In this document: piece by piece, positions 17,108 through 24,598 of the stretch
Position numbering within the stretch: position 1 is the stretch's first letter
Layout of the letters: every line of letters begins with the position of its first letter
Translations under genes and position numbers: made by a program
Source of the DNA: Gammaproteobacteria bacterium
GTDB taxonomy: Bacteria; Pseudomonadota; Gammaproteobacteria; Thiohalospirales; Thiohalospiraceae
Direction: 5' to 3'
DNA: 38,052 nt
Assembly (NCBI GenBank): GCA_024277575.1
Contig: JAJRUX010000062.1
Span: 1 to 38,052, forward strand
The notes under the pieces: generated by a model
Told to the model about the DNA's origin: nothing
The model's database searches: none
What the model saw: the letters and a program-made list of their open reading frames with translations, nothing else

Positions 17108-18469
17108 TCAATTACCACCTAAAGCATGTTGCAACCTGGTGTGAATATCACTGAATGCGCCGTTACTCATTACCACGATCTGATCGCTCGGGCGGGCCAG
17201 GTTTGCAACTGAGTTAACCAGCTCGGCAATATTAGTATAAACTTTAGCACATGCCCCCAGTGTTCGGGTGATCTCACTCAACTCCCACTCCAGTCCTTCT
17301 GGCTGGAACAGCATTACATGATCAGCCGGGGCGAGTGCCGGGGCCAGCTCATTTTTGTGTACCCCCATGCGCATGGTGTTGGAACGTGGTTCCAGCAGGG
17401 CGATGATGCGCTGGTTACCGGCATGTGCGCGCAGTCCTGCCAGGGTAGTGGCGATTGCGGTAGGGTGATGGGCAAAATCATCGTAAATGGTAATCCCATT
17501 GATGCAGGCCCGTCTCTCCATGCGGCGCTTGACGTTTTTGAAACGATTCAATGCGCCGATGGCGTGTTGTGCGGGAACCCCGGCGTGGCGCGCAGCCGCG
17601 ATGGCGGCCAAGGCGTTGTTGATATTGTGTTCGCCCATCAGTTCCCACTCCACTTTCCCCTGACAGGCAGTCTCCAGGTTAACCTCGAAACGGCTGCCAT
17701 CGGCGCTGGAGTTGCCGGTAGTCCAGTCGGCATTCTCTGTTGCGGAGAAAGTTTCCCGTGGAGTCCAGCAGCCCTGTGCCATAACTGGGTCGATATTCCG
17801 GGTATCGGCCGGGGTGAGGATAAGCCCGTTACCGGGTACTGTCCGGATCAGGTGATGAAACTGCTGCTGGATTGCAGCCAGATCGGGAAAGATGTCAGCA
17901 TGGTCAAACTCAAGATTATTGATGGTGAGCGTGCGTGGCCGGTAGTGGATAAATTTGGAACGCTTGTCAAAAAAAGCCGTATCGTACTCATCCGCTTCGA
18001 CCACGAAGAAAGGGGTAGAGCCCAGCCGTGCGCTGACGCCGAAGTTCTGGGGTATACCGCCGATCAGAAAGCCGGGTGCCAGCCCTGCATCTTCCAGAAT
18101 CCAAGCCAGCATACTGGATGTGGTGGTTTTACCGTGGGTACCCGATACCGCCAGCACCCATCGTCCTTGCAGGACATGTTCCGCAAGCCACTGAGGGCCT
18201 GACGTATAACGCAGGCCCTGCTCCAGCACATGTTCTATCAAGGGGTTCCCCCTTGAGAGGGCATTGCCGATGACAACTACATCGGGTTCCGGATCAAGGT
18301 GGCCAGGCTCGTAGCCCTCCCGCAGCTCAATCCCCTGGGACTGGAGCTGGGTACTCATGGGTGGATAGACATTTGTGTCCGAGCCGCTAACCTGATGGCC
18401 CAGTTCGCGTGCCAGTAGTGCTATCCCCCCCATAAAGGTACCGCAGATTCCGGCAATATGTATGTGCAT
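17108..18469 (-). CDS. mpl: UDP-N-acetylmuramate:L-alanyl-gamma-D-glutamyl-meso-diaminopimelate ligase
   Basis: Mur-family ligase that attaches the recycled tripeptide L-Ala-D-Glu-mDAP to UDP-MurNAc, re-using peptidoglycan turnover products in the cytosol. 453 residues, normal length. Starts MHIHIAGICGTFMGG (Rossmann UDP-binding), ATP loop GTHGKTTTS at 110-118, Mpl-specific VVEADEYDTAFFDKRSKF, NNLEFDHADIF, GEHNINNALAAIAAA and YDDFAHHPTAI. It begins divergently from the TetR gene, 237 bp away. Confidence 0.96.
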   Translation of the reverse strand: MHIHIAGICGTFMGGIALLARELGHQVSGSDTNVYPPMSTQLQSQGIELREGYEPGHLDPEPDVVVIGNALSRGNPLIEHVLEQGLRYTSGPQWLAEHVLQGRWVLAVSGTHGKTTTSSMLAWILEDAGLAPGFLIGGIPQNFGVSARLGSTPFFVVEADEYDTAFFDKRSKFIHYRPRTLTINNLEFDHADIFPDLAAIQQQFHHLIRTVPGNGLILTPADTRNIDPVMAQGCWTPRETFSATENADWTTGNSSADGSRFEVNLETACQGKVEWELMGEHNINNALAAIAAARHAGVPAQHAIGALNRFKNVKRRMERRACINGITIYDDFAHHPTAIATTLAGLRAHAGNQRIIALLEPRSNTMRMGVHKNELAPALAPADHVMLFQPEGLEWELSEITRTLGACAKVYTNIAELVNSVANLARPSDQIVVMSNGAFSDIHTRLQHALGGN

Positions 18470-18645
18470 GGTAATCCCTGCTCCTCTGATTCAACCTGAT
18501 AATCACACCACAATGGCACTTTATTTGAAAGCGGATCTTTTGTGTGCCATTGGACTGTTATTTGGCCTGGGCGCATGTGGGGTGAAATATCTGTCGTTAT
18601 ACCGCGAATAGATCAATGCTCAATGTGAGAAAAAATGATAAAACA

Positions 18646-18674
18646 TTGACGCAGTCAGTAACGCTTGCTAATGT
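18646..18674 (+). promoter_or_regulatory. putative sigma-70 promoter of the TetR gene
   Basis: TTGACG (18646-18651), a 17-base spacer, then TAATGT (18669-18674), which keeps the key T1, A2 and T6 positions. It lies 33 bases before the chosen TetR ATG at 18707, which makes the upstream in-frame ATG at 18671 an unlikely start because it falls inside the -10 element. Confidence 0.45.
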
Positions 18675-18706
18675 TTTTAACTAGAACCAAAGGGTACTAT
18701 CCAGAT

Positions 18707-19270
18707 ATGAGAGGCAGTCGCAAAAAAGTTATAGAGACCGCGCAGCGCCTGATGCGTGAGCGGGGCTACAAAGCTACCGGGATTAAAGAGATACTGGAGC
18801 AAAGCCGGGTTTCGCGTAGTAACTTCTACTATCACTTCACTTCAAAGCGTCAATTAGCCGAGGCTGTGATCGCTGTGTGGAAGGATAATCTGCAGTGTGT
18901 TTTTTCCTCCATTGTCGAGCAAGACCTCACCTATCGTCAGCAGATTGAGCTGTTTGTGCAGATATTTATTGATACCCAGACGCATGACGCCTTTACCGTT
19001 TGTCCTTTCGGGCGCCTTGCTATTGAACTGGGAAACTCCGAACCGACACTACACAAACTTGTTAATCAGGTTTTCACAGAGTTTCACATGGAGGTATCAC
19101 GGTTGATTCAGCTGGGTATTGATAACGGGGAGTTCAAGCAGGAAACCGATGCGGAGATGTTGTCCAATGCGCTTCTGGTGGCTATTCAGGGAGGGATTAT
19201 TCTGAGCCATGCTCACGGAAATGCTAAGGCAATGGCGGAGACCTGTCGTTATATTTTGGATAATGCCTGA
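18707..19270 (+). CDS. TetR/AcrR family transcriptional regulator
   Basis: 187 residues from ATG 18707; upstream in-frame starts (18665, 18671) fall in the putative promoter. N-terminal TetR DNA-binding domain: IETAQRLMRERGYKATGIKEIL then the recognition helix SRVSRSNFYYHFTSKRQLAEAV, a textbook match. The C-terminal ligand-binding half contains CPFGRLAIELG, like the CP-G-LA motif of the LmrA/YxaF-type regulators, and a helix LIQLGIDNGEFKQETDAEML. The ligand is unknown. It is 74 bp from the di-iron oxidase gene on the same strand and probably regulates it; its own operator may lie in the mpl/tetR gap. Confidence 0.9.
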   Translation: MRGSRKKVIETAQRLMRERGYKATGIKEILEQSRVSRSNFYYHFTSKRQLAEAVIAVWKDNLQCVFSSIVEQDLTYRQQIELFVQIFIDTQTHDAFTVCPFGRLAIELGNSEPTLHKLVNQVFTEFHMEVSRLIQLGIDNGEFKQETDAEMLSNALLVAIQGGIILSHAHGNAKAMAETCRYILDNA

Positions 19271-19344
19271 TGCCTTAATCCAATAATCAAAATCTGGAGT
19301 CACAGGTTATAGCTTATAGTATTGATCTCGGGGGAGGGGGGATA

Positions 19345-20085
19345 TTGGAAAACATGCAAACACCTTTCACGCAGGAAGAGTTGAATTCCATCCTGGTCAG
19401 AGAGAATCAGCTTTTTCTCAACGACCTTGAAGAGCGTGTACAGTCTCATGGGGTATTTGATCATCCGGTGCTGGTTAATATGGCAGATGGTCGGTACAGT
19501 CGGGATTTCATCAAGTTTTTCCTGTGCCAGTTTTCCAGGCATGTCCGGGTGTTTACCGCAGCGCTGTCTGCCTTGTTGGGGAATGCGCCGGATTTCAAGA
19601 GTCGTTTCGTGCTGTTTGATAATCTGTATGAAGAGATGGGCCGTGGTGATTATCGCAAGGGCCATTTCATGCTGTACCTGAGCATGCTGGATTCCATGGG
19701 AGTCAGTGACCAGGAGTTGCAGTCACTTCCACCACTTTGCTCGATAACCTTGTTGAACGACAGTCTGTTTTATGCGGTTACACAGAAGCCGTTTAATGTT
19801 GGGCTGGCTTGGTTGGGGTTAGGTGGTGAATTGACTATCCCTAACAATTTTCCCTATATAGTTGAGGCATTGAAAAAATTTTACTCCGACAGTAGCGTCG
19901 ATTGGAGTTTTTTTGACCGGCATGGTGGCCGTGATCAGATGCATAGCGATGATGCCAATACCGTTCTCGCCTTGTATATGACTGAGGAAGATAGGGAAAC
20001 CATTGAAGCAGAAGTATGGAAATCACTGGCTGCCCGCAAGGCAGTATGGGATGAACTGGAGTTATACGCTACAGAATACAAATAA
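19345..20085 (+). CDS. haem-oxygenase-like di-iron oxidase (HDO; CADD/PqqC/TenA-like fold)
   Basis: 246 residues, all-helical, of the Haem_oxygenas_2 type (iron-containing redox enzyme family). Visible putative metal ligands: E97 in NLYEEMGRG, H107, E162 in GGELTIP, then H193, D197 and H200 in RHGGRDQMH. The H-x3-D-x2-H spacing equals that of Chlamydia CADD, a p-aminobenzoate synthase, and the E162 to H193 distance is also close. Related enzymes do varied chemistry (UndA alkene formation, N-oxygenation, pABA synthesis), so the substrate is open. GGAGG at 19333-19337 is seven bases before TTG 19345, favouring it over ATG 19354. It lies between a TetR gene and a carrier-like gene. Confidence 0.8.
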   Translation: MENMQTPFTQEELNSILVRENQLFLNDLEERVQSHGVFDHPVLVNMADGRYSRDFIKFFLCQFSRHVRVFTAALSALLGNAPDFKSRFVLFDNLYEEMGRGDYRKGHFMLYLSMLDSMGVSDQELQSLPPLCSITLLNDSLFYAVTQKPFNVGLAWLGLGGELTIPNNFPYIVEALKKFYSDSSVDWSFFDRHGGRDQMHSDDANTVLALYMTEEDRETIEAEVWKSLAARKAVWDELELYATEYK

Positions 20086-20116
20086 AATCTGTAGTGAGTG
20101 AGCGCCGGAGGCGATG

Positions 20117-20395
20117 ATGAAGAACATAAGAACAGAGGTGTTCCGGCAGGTGGCGCTGTATGCTGGAGTCGACAAAAAGGATATCAGTGGCGAAAGTTTG
20201 TTGTATGATGAACTGGGCATGGATCCCTTGGTGATACTTATGTTGCTGATAACGCTGGCCGAGTCGCTGGGAAAAAATGTTTTTACTCTACGATTTGAGC
20301 TGGAAAATTTAAATAGTGTTGATGACCTTGTAACGGTTTTTCATCCGCCAGCAGTTTCGGTTAGTCAACCCCGGGTTCGTTACTGTCTTCACTGA
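20117..20395 (+). CDS. acyl-carrier-protein-like protein lacking the phosphopantetheine serine
   Basis: 92 residues from ATG 20117, which has GGAGG five bases upstream; ATG 20114 is only two bases from it. The layout is that of an ACP: helix 1 TEVFRQVALYAGVDKKDI, the loop LLYDELGMDPLVILMLLITLAESLG and a last helix NSVDDLVTVF. The canonical DSL becomes D36-P37-L38, so the serine that carries phosphopantetheine is absent (codons gat ccc ttg). If the frame is right it cannot be a classical acyl carrier. It starts 31 bases after the HDO gene, so the two are probably co-expressed. The C-terminal 17 residues are unlike ACPs. Confidence 0.7.
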   Translation: MKNIRTEVFRQVALYAGVDKKDISGESLLYDELGMDPLVILMLLITLAESLGKNVFTLRFELENLNSVDDLVTVFHPPAVSVSQPRVRYCLH

Positions 20396-20541
20396 GTTGC
20401 CCTAACCAAAAACCATCTGCTACCAAGGGAAGGGAAGAACCGTTCCCGGGGTTACGGATAGTGATTCCTTTCGTATTCAGGTTTTATCATTTGATGCACT
20501 GATGTATCCTGCCTGGACCTCAAGAGAAACAGGAAAATGCA

Positions 20542-21690
20542 GTGCAGGAACTCTATATTGATACTCCGCGGGAGCTGGGTGAACTGTGCCGTCGTTTGCG
20601 TGGCAGCACCTGGTTGGCGCTGGATACTGAATTTATTCGTGAAAAGACCTATTTCCCACGCCTGTGCCTGCTGCAGATAGCCAACGAAGAATTGGTTGCT
20701 TGTGTCGATCCACTCGTCTTATCAGATCTGGGTGAACTGCTTGATATCATCTATGATTCGGAAATCGTCAAGGTATTCCACGCCGGACGCCAGGATCTGG
20801 AGATTTTTTTCTATCTCAAGAATGAGCTTCCCCAGCCGCTGTTTGATACACAGATCGCTGCGGCTCTGCTGGGTTACGGCGATCAGATCGGCTATGGCGC
20901 CCTGGTCAAGGAGATGCTGGGGATAGAGCTGGCCAAGGCTCACAGCCGTACTGACTGGTCGTTGCGCCCGCTGGAGCTGGAACAGGTTCACTATGCGGCT
21001 GACGATGTGCGGTATTTACGGGAGCTGTATCAAAAACAGCGGAAAACGCTGGCCGATCTCGGGCGTCTGGAGTGGTTGGCGGATGACTTTGCTGTGCTGG
21101 CGGATCCCCACACTTATCAGAACACTGCCGGCGAGACATGGCGTCGGGTGCGCGGACACCAGCACCTCAGAGGTGCGCAACTGGCGGTTCTGCAAGCTGT
21201 CGCTGCATGGAGGGAGGAGCAGGCCCGGCAGCTGGACAAACCTCGAAAATGGTTGCTGCGTGATGACGTGTTGCTGGAACTGGCCCGTCGTCAGCCCAAG
21301 GATCGCCAGGCCCTGAACAGGATTCGGGGATTGGAAACAGGTAGCCAGCGTCGTTATGGCAGTGAGATACTCGCCTTGATTCGTACAGCGCGGGAACTGC
21401 CTGCGGAGCAGTGGCCCCGGGCGGATAAACGGGTACGTTTGTCATTGGAGCAGGAGAGTATGGTTGATGTAATGATGGGCTTGGTGCGGCTTGTGGCGAT
21501 GAGTAACCAAATCAGCCCCGCCAGTCTGATCAGCCGCAAAGAGCTGGAGCATCTTGCCAGTGGTGAGTTGGATATCCCGGTAATGCAGGGCTGGCGGGCC
21601 GAGTTGTGCGGCAATAAATTGCGAGCCTTTCTTGACGGCCGGATTCAGTTGCAGATGGAGCAGGGGCGGTTGGTAGAAACCAGCGTGTAG
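20542..21690 (+). CDS. rnd: ribonuclease D
   Basis: 3'-5' exoribonuclease that trims tRNA and other stable RNA. 382 residues from GTG 20542, with AGGAAAA seven bases upstream. DEDD exonuclease domain: D28-T-E30 in LALDTEFIREKTYFPRL, FHAGRQDLEIF, FDTQIAAALLGYG and YAADDVRYLREL (exo III). A C-terminal HRDC domain is present from about residue 205 (AWREEQARQLDKPRKWLLRDD) and a second helical HRDC-like part after 290. Family-typical length. Confidence 0.95.
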   Translation: MQELYIDTPRELGELCRRLRGSTWLALDTEFIREKTYFPRLCLLQIANEELVACVDPLVLSDLGELLDIIYDSEIVKVFHAGRQDLEIFFYLKNELPQPLFDTQIAAALLGYGDQIGYGALVKEMLGIELAKAHSRTDWSLRPLELEQVHYAADDVRYLRELYQKQRKTLADLGRLEWLADDFAVLADPHTYQNTAGETWRRVRGHQHLRGAQLAVLQAVAAWREEQARQLDKPRKWLLRDDVLLELARRQPKDRQALNRIRGLETGSQRRYGSEILALIRTARELPAEQWPRADKRVRLSLEQESMVDVMMGLVRLVAMSNQISPASLISRKELEHLASGELDIPVMQGWRAELCGNKLRAFLDGRIQLQMEQGRLVETSV

Positions 21691-21711
21691 TGAGCTGGTA
21701 TTTAGGACAGC

Positions 21712-22902
21712 ATGATTCTGCCCCAATCCTTCTCCACAAAACTGACCCGTGACGGATCTCTTCAGTCCGTATATCCTTGGCGCAGCAATAACCGGATATC
21801 TGTCCTGGTGGATGGGCCTTGTTACTATCCCCGAATGCTGGAGTGCATCGAAAATGCGCAGCACTATCTGTTGCTGGAGATGTATCTGGTTGAGTCCGGG
21901 GAGATTGCCAACCGGTTTATCGATGCCTTCAGTCGTGCGGCAGATCGTGGCATAGCGGTATATCTGTTGCTGGATGATTTTGGTGCGCGTGCCTTCGGTC
22001 AGAAGGACAGGCAGCGTCTGCTCGATGCCGGTGTGCAGCTGACATTTTTTAACCCCTTGCAATATGATAAATGGCGCGCCAATCTCTACCGGGATCACCG
22101 CAAGCTGTTACTGATAGACGGGAAGGTTGTTTTCACCGGTGGGGCCGGTATCACGGATGAGTTTGCTCCAACTGATTCTTCAGACGACTATTGGCACGAT
22201 ATCATGGTTGAATGCAGCGGGTCCGTGGTGGGGGATTGGCAGCATGCCTTTGCCGCTGTATGGAAACAGTGTAGTAAAACGGCTCTGCAACTGCCTCTCC
22301 CGAGGGCTGAGCGGGCCGGCGATCTGTCGGCTCGATTGACGCTTATTCATCCCCCCTTTCAAGAGGTGAAAGGTTCCCTGACAAACCAGTTGCGAAGCAG
22401 CCAGCAGCGTATCTGGATTATTACCGCCTATTTTATTCCGACCAGAAAGATACGCCGTCTTCTTCAGCGGGCGGCAAGGCGTGGTGTTGATGTAAGAGTC
22501 CTGGTGCCGGGAGAAAAGACCGATCACCCTGCAATTCGCCGTGTTGGTCAACGCTATTATCAGCGCTTGTTGCGTAATGGGGTACGCATTTTCGAGTATC
22601 AGCCGCGTTTTCTGCATGCCAAGATCTGGTTGTGTGATGATTGGGTCAGTGTTGGTTCCACCAACCTTGATCGTTGGACCCAGCACTGGAATCTGGAGGC
22701 AAATCAAGAGGTAAATGACAGCTCATTTGCAGCGCGAATGGCCGTCGTTTTAATGGATGATTTCGCCAGTAGCTGTGAGATTCAATATGCACAATGGCGC
22801 AGCCGACCGTGGTATCAGCGCTTGCTGGAGTCGTTCTGGAGCACCGTGGCCATGTGGATACAATACTATAGTCAGCGACGACTGCGCAGCAGAAGAAAAT
22901 AG
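21712..22902 (+). CDS. cardiolipin synthase-type phospholipase D (ClsB-like)
   Basis: 396 residues without N-terminal membrane helices, as in ClsB. Two HKD motifs: H129-x-K131-x4-D136 in YRDHRKLLLIDGKVVFTGG, and H302-x-K304-x4-D309 in FLHAKIWLCDDWVSVGSTNLD. These enzymes make cardiolipin at the inner membrane by transfer between phospholipids. The basic ending RRLRSRRK suits membrane association. It begins 22 bases after rnd and probably shares its transcript. The exact paralogue (ClsB or ClsC) cannot be settled by eye. Confidence 0.88.
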   Translation: MILPQSFSTKLTRDGSLQSVYPWRSNNRISVLVDGPCYYPRMLECIENAQHYLLLEMYLVESGEIANRFIDAFSRAADRGIAVYLLLDDFGARAFGQKDRQRLLDAGVQLTFFNPLQYDKWRANLYRDHRKLLLIDGKVVFTGGAGITDEFAPTDSSDDYWHDIMVECSGSVVGDWQHAFAAVWKQCSKTALQLPLPRAERAGDLSARLTLIHPPFQEVKGSLTNQLRSSQQRIWIITAYFIPTRKIRRLLQRAARRGVDVRVLVPGEKTDHPAIRRVGQRYYQRLLRNGVRIFEYQPRFLHAKIWLCDDWVSVGSTNLDRWTQHWNLEANQEVNDSSFAARMAVVLMDDFASSCEIQYAQWRSRPWYQRLLESFWSTVAMWIQYYSQRRLRSRRK

Positions 22903-22926
22903 CATCTCTCTGCAGTGCGCAACACA

Positions 22927-22953
22927 CCGTTGAAAAACGGAAATTGAGTTTCC
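22927..22953. terminator. weak hairpin pair between convergent genes
   Basis: CCGTT-GAAA-AACGG (22927-22940) has a stable GAAA tetraloop, and the overlapping GGAAA...TTTCC (22939-22953) is an alternative stem. There is no clear T run on either strand, but the place between the convergent cls and DUF6763 genes suits a terminator. Confidence 0.35.
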
Positions 22954-22966
22954 AGTGTCAGGAAAG

Positions 22967-23269
22967 CTATATCTCTTCAGGCTCAATGATATCCAGGGGA
23001 TTGTTTCCATCCCCGGGGTGAAGTGGTATCTCGGTATCACCAAAATCATCTGCGACAAGATCGTCAAACGGGCCAGACCAATCTTCAGGTGCGGCTATCT
23101 GTTCCAGCTCTGTTTCATACCAGGTGTCTAGACTCATCTCATCAACATCACCGCTAAAATACTGGATATCAATGGTTTCATCGCTGTCGTTGACTGCAAC
23201 TACCTTGAACTGCTCGCCTTCCCGGGTTGAGTACCAGCTTCCTACTTCAGGTTCATCTTGTGCAGGCAT
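22967..23269 (-). CDS. small acidic protein resembling the DUF6763 family
   Basis: 100 residues from ATG 23269, with GGAG nine bases upstream; the in-frame GTG 23284 has no ribosome site. Strongly acidic, no signal peptide or membrane helix. The core VGSWYSTREGEQFKVVAVN...ETIDIQYFSGDVDEMSLDTWYE reads as a small beta-barrel, followed by an acidic tail PEDWSGPFDDLVADDFGD. This pattern matches the DUF6763 type of small gammaproteobacterial proteins, function unknown. 115 bp downstream of mazG on the same strand. Confidence 0.7.
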   Translation of the reverse strand: MPAQDEPEVGSWYSTREGEQFKVVAVNDSDETIDIQYFSGDVDEMSLDTWYETELEQIAAPEDWSGPFDDLVADDFGDTEIPLHPGDGNNPLDIIEPEEI

Positions 23270-23384
23270 GATTTCAGGCTCCACAATTTGTTTGTTTTCA
23301 GCTCTGATAGAGATGAGAATTTTAGCCTCTTTGGCGGTTAATTCAAGAGATAGTGCAACCGACCGGGCAAATGTCAGCTAACCG

Positions 23385-24194
23385 TTATTTTTTCTGTTTT
23401 TCTGCCTGTTTGACTTGTTGCCAGACAGACTCCATCTCAGCCAGGGAGGCGGTTTGCAAGGGCTGATTACGGGAATGAAACTGTACCTCCATGGCGCGGA
23501 AGCGTTTCTCGAATTTTTGGTTGGCGGCTCTTAGCAGAGTTTCGGCATCGAATCCCGCAAGACGTGCCGCATTGCTGCTGGCGAATAGCAGATCGCCGAT
23601 CTCCTCCGCCAGCCGTTCGGGACCCTCTTTATCTTCCATGGTGGTGCGCACCTCTTCCAGCTCTTCGGCAACCTTCTCCAGTACCGGTCCAAGATCGGGC
23701 CAGTCAAATCCAACTTCCGCGGCTCGTTGTTGCAGCTTCTTTGCGCGAAGTAGGGCGGGCAGGGCGGTACAGATATGATCAAGCTGGCCGGGTTGGTTTT
23801 GTTCTGTTGCTGAAAGGCGGTTGCTGCGCTCTTTGTTTTTCAGTTCTGTCCACGCTTGTGCCTGTTCCTCGGCACAACTGATCTCTGTATCAGCAAACAC
23901 ATGGGGATGACGACGCTCCATTTTGTCAGCGGCTGCATCAGCGATATCATCAAAGCTGAACAGATTTTCCTCTTCGGCTATCCGGGCATGAAAAACTATC
24001 TGAAACAGCAGATCTCCCAGTTCGTCCTGCAAAGCGGTAGAATCACCCTGCTCGATAGCCTCCACAACTTCATAGGTTTCTTCAAGGAGATAAGGGACGA
24101 GAGAGGAAAAAGTCTGCTTTCGATCCCAGGGGCAACCGTTGGCGGGATCACGCAAGCTTGCCATAATATCGAGAAGACGGTGGAGGTTGTCCAC
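23385..24194 (-). CDS. mazG: nucleoside triphosphate pyrophosphohydrolase MazG
   Basis: Hydrolyses NTPs and dNTPs to monophosphates and pyrophosphate, a house-cleaning and stress-related enzyme. 269 residues with the two tandem MazG domains: the first opens LLDIMASLRDPANGCPWDRKQTF with metal-binding EETYEVVEAI and DELGDLLFQ, and the second has EELEEVR and EEIGDLLF. Starts at GTG 24194, three bases after the stop of the DUF4389 gene and without an evident ribosome site of its own, so translation is probably coupled. The start agrees with the usual MazG N-terminus. Confidence 0.94.
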   Translation of the reverse strand: MDNLHRLLDIMASLRDPANGCPWDRKQTFSSLVPYLLEETYEVVEAIEQGDSTALQDELGDLLFQIVFHARIAEEENLFSFDDIADAAADKMERRHPHVFADTEISCAEEQAQAWTELKNKERSNRLSATEQNQPGQLDHICTALPALLRAKKLQQRAAEVGFDWPDLGPVLEKVAEELEEVRTTMEDKEGPERLAEEIGDLLFASSNAARLAGFDAETLLRAANQKFEKRFRAMEVQFHSRNQPLQTASLAEMESVWQQVKQAEKQKK

Positions 24195-24197
24195 TGT

Positions 24198-24530
24198 TTA
24201 GCTGTCTGTGTCTGACGGGTTTTTCCTGGGTGCAGTCAGCTCCGGCTCCGAGTTGATATTGGGCCAGGGGTTGAACGGAAACGGTTTTTCCTCGCTGTTG
24301 AAGGTGAGGAACTGCATGGTCTGGAAAAAAAACAGACTCAGGCCCTTGCCGAATAATTTCAGCTGCTTGTTTTCCTCCCCGGTAACCAGTTTTGACAAAA
24401 ACTGCAGAATGGCTACTGCTACAACCACTATCTCGGCAATGTTGTAGAGAAAGGCACATATCAGCATGTAAAGGCCGCGGCGCCAGATAGCGGGGGAAAA
24501 CGGTTGGCTCTTGTTGCTGTCAGGTTCCAT
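24198..24530 (-). CDS. DUF4389 family membrane protein
   Basis: 110 residues. Membrane segments at about 20-48 (YMLICAFLYNIAEIVVVAVAILQFLSKL). The family core VTGEENKQLKLFGKGLSLFFFQTMQFLTFNSEEKPFPFNPWP matches DUF4389 proteins. Function unknown. AGGA lies nine bases before the ATG. Followed after three bases by mazG. A candidate leader hairpin, ACCCGG (24548-24553) with CCGGGT (24590-24595), lies in the 68-bp gap upstream, between the chemoreceptor stop and this gene. Confidence 0.85.
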   Translation of the reverse strand: MEPDSNKSQPFSPAIWRRGLYMLICAFLYNIAEIVVVAVAILQFLSKLVTGEENKQLKLFGKGLSLFFFQTMQFLTFNSEEKPFPFNPWPNINSEPELTAPRKNPSDTDS

Positions 24531-24598
24531 GATTGATTTCCTTTTTTACCCGGTAACCAAATATTCAGTATAGAACAACCGTTTTTACGCCGGGTGTA

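Noticed and set aside
17318-18202. 294-codon plus-strand open frame inside mpl
   Set aside because: Antisense to a complete mpl; no ribosome site or family features.
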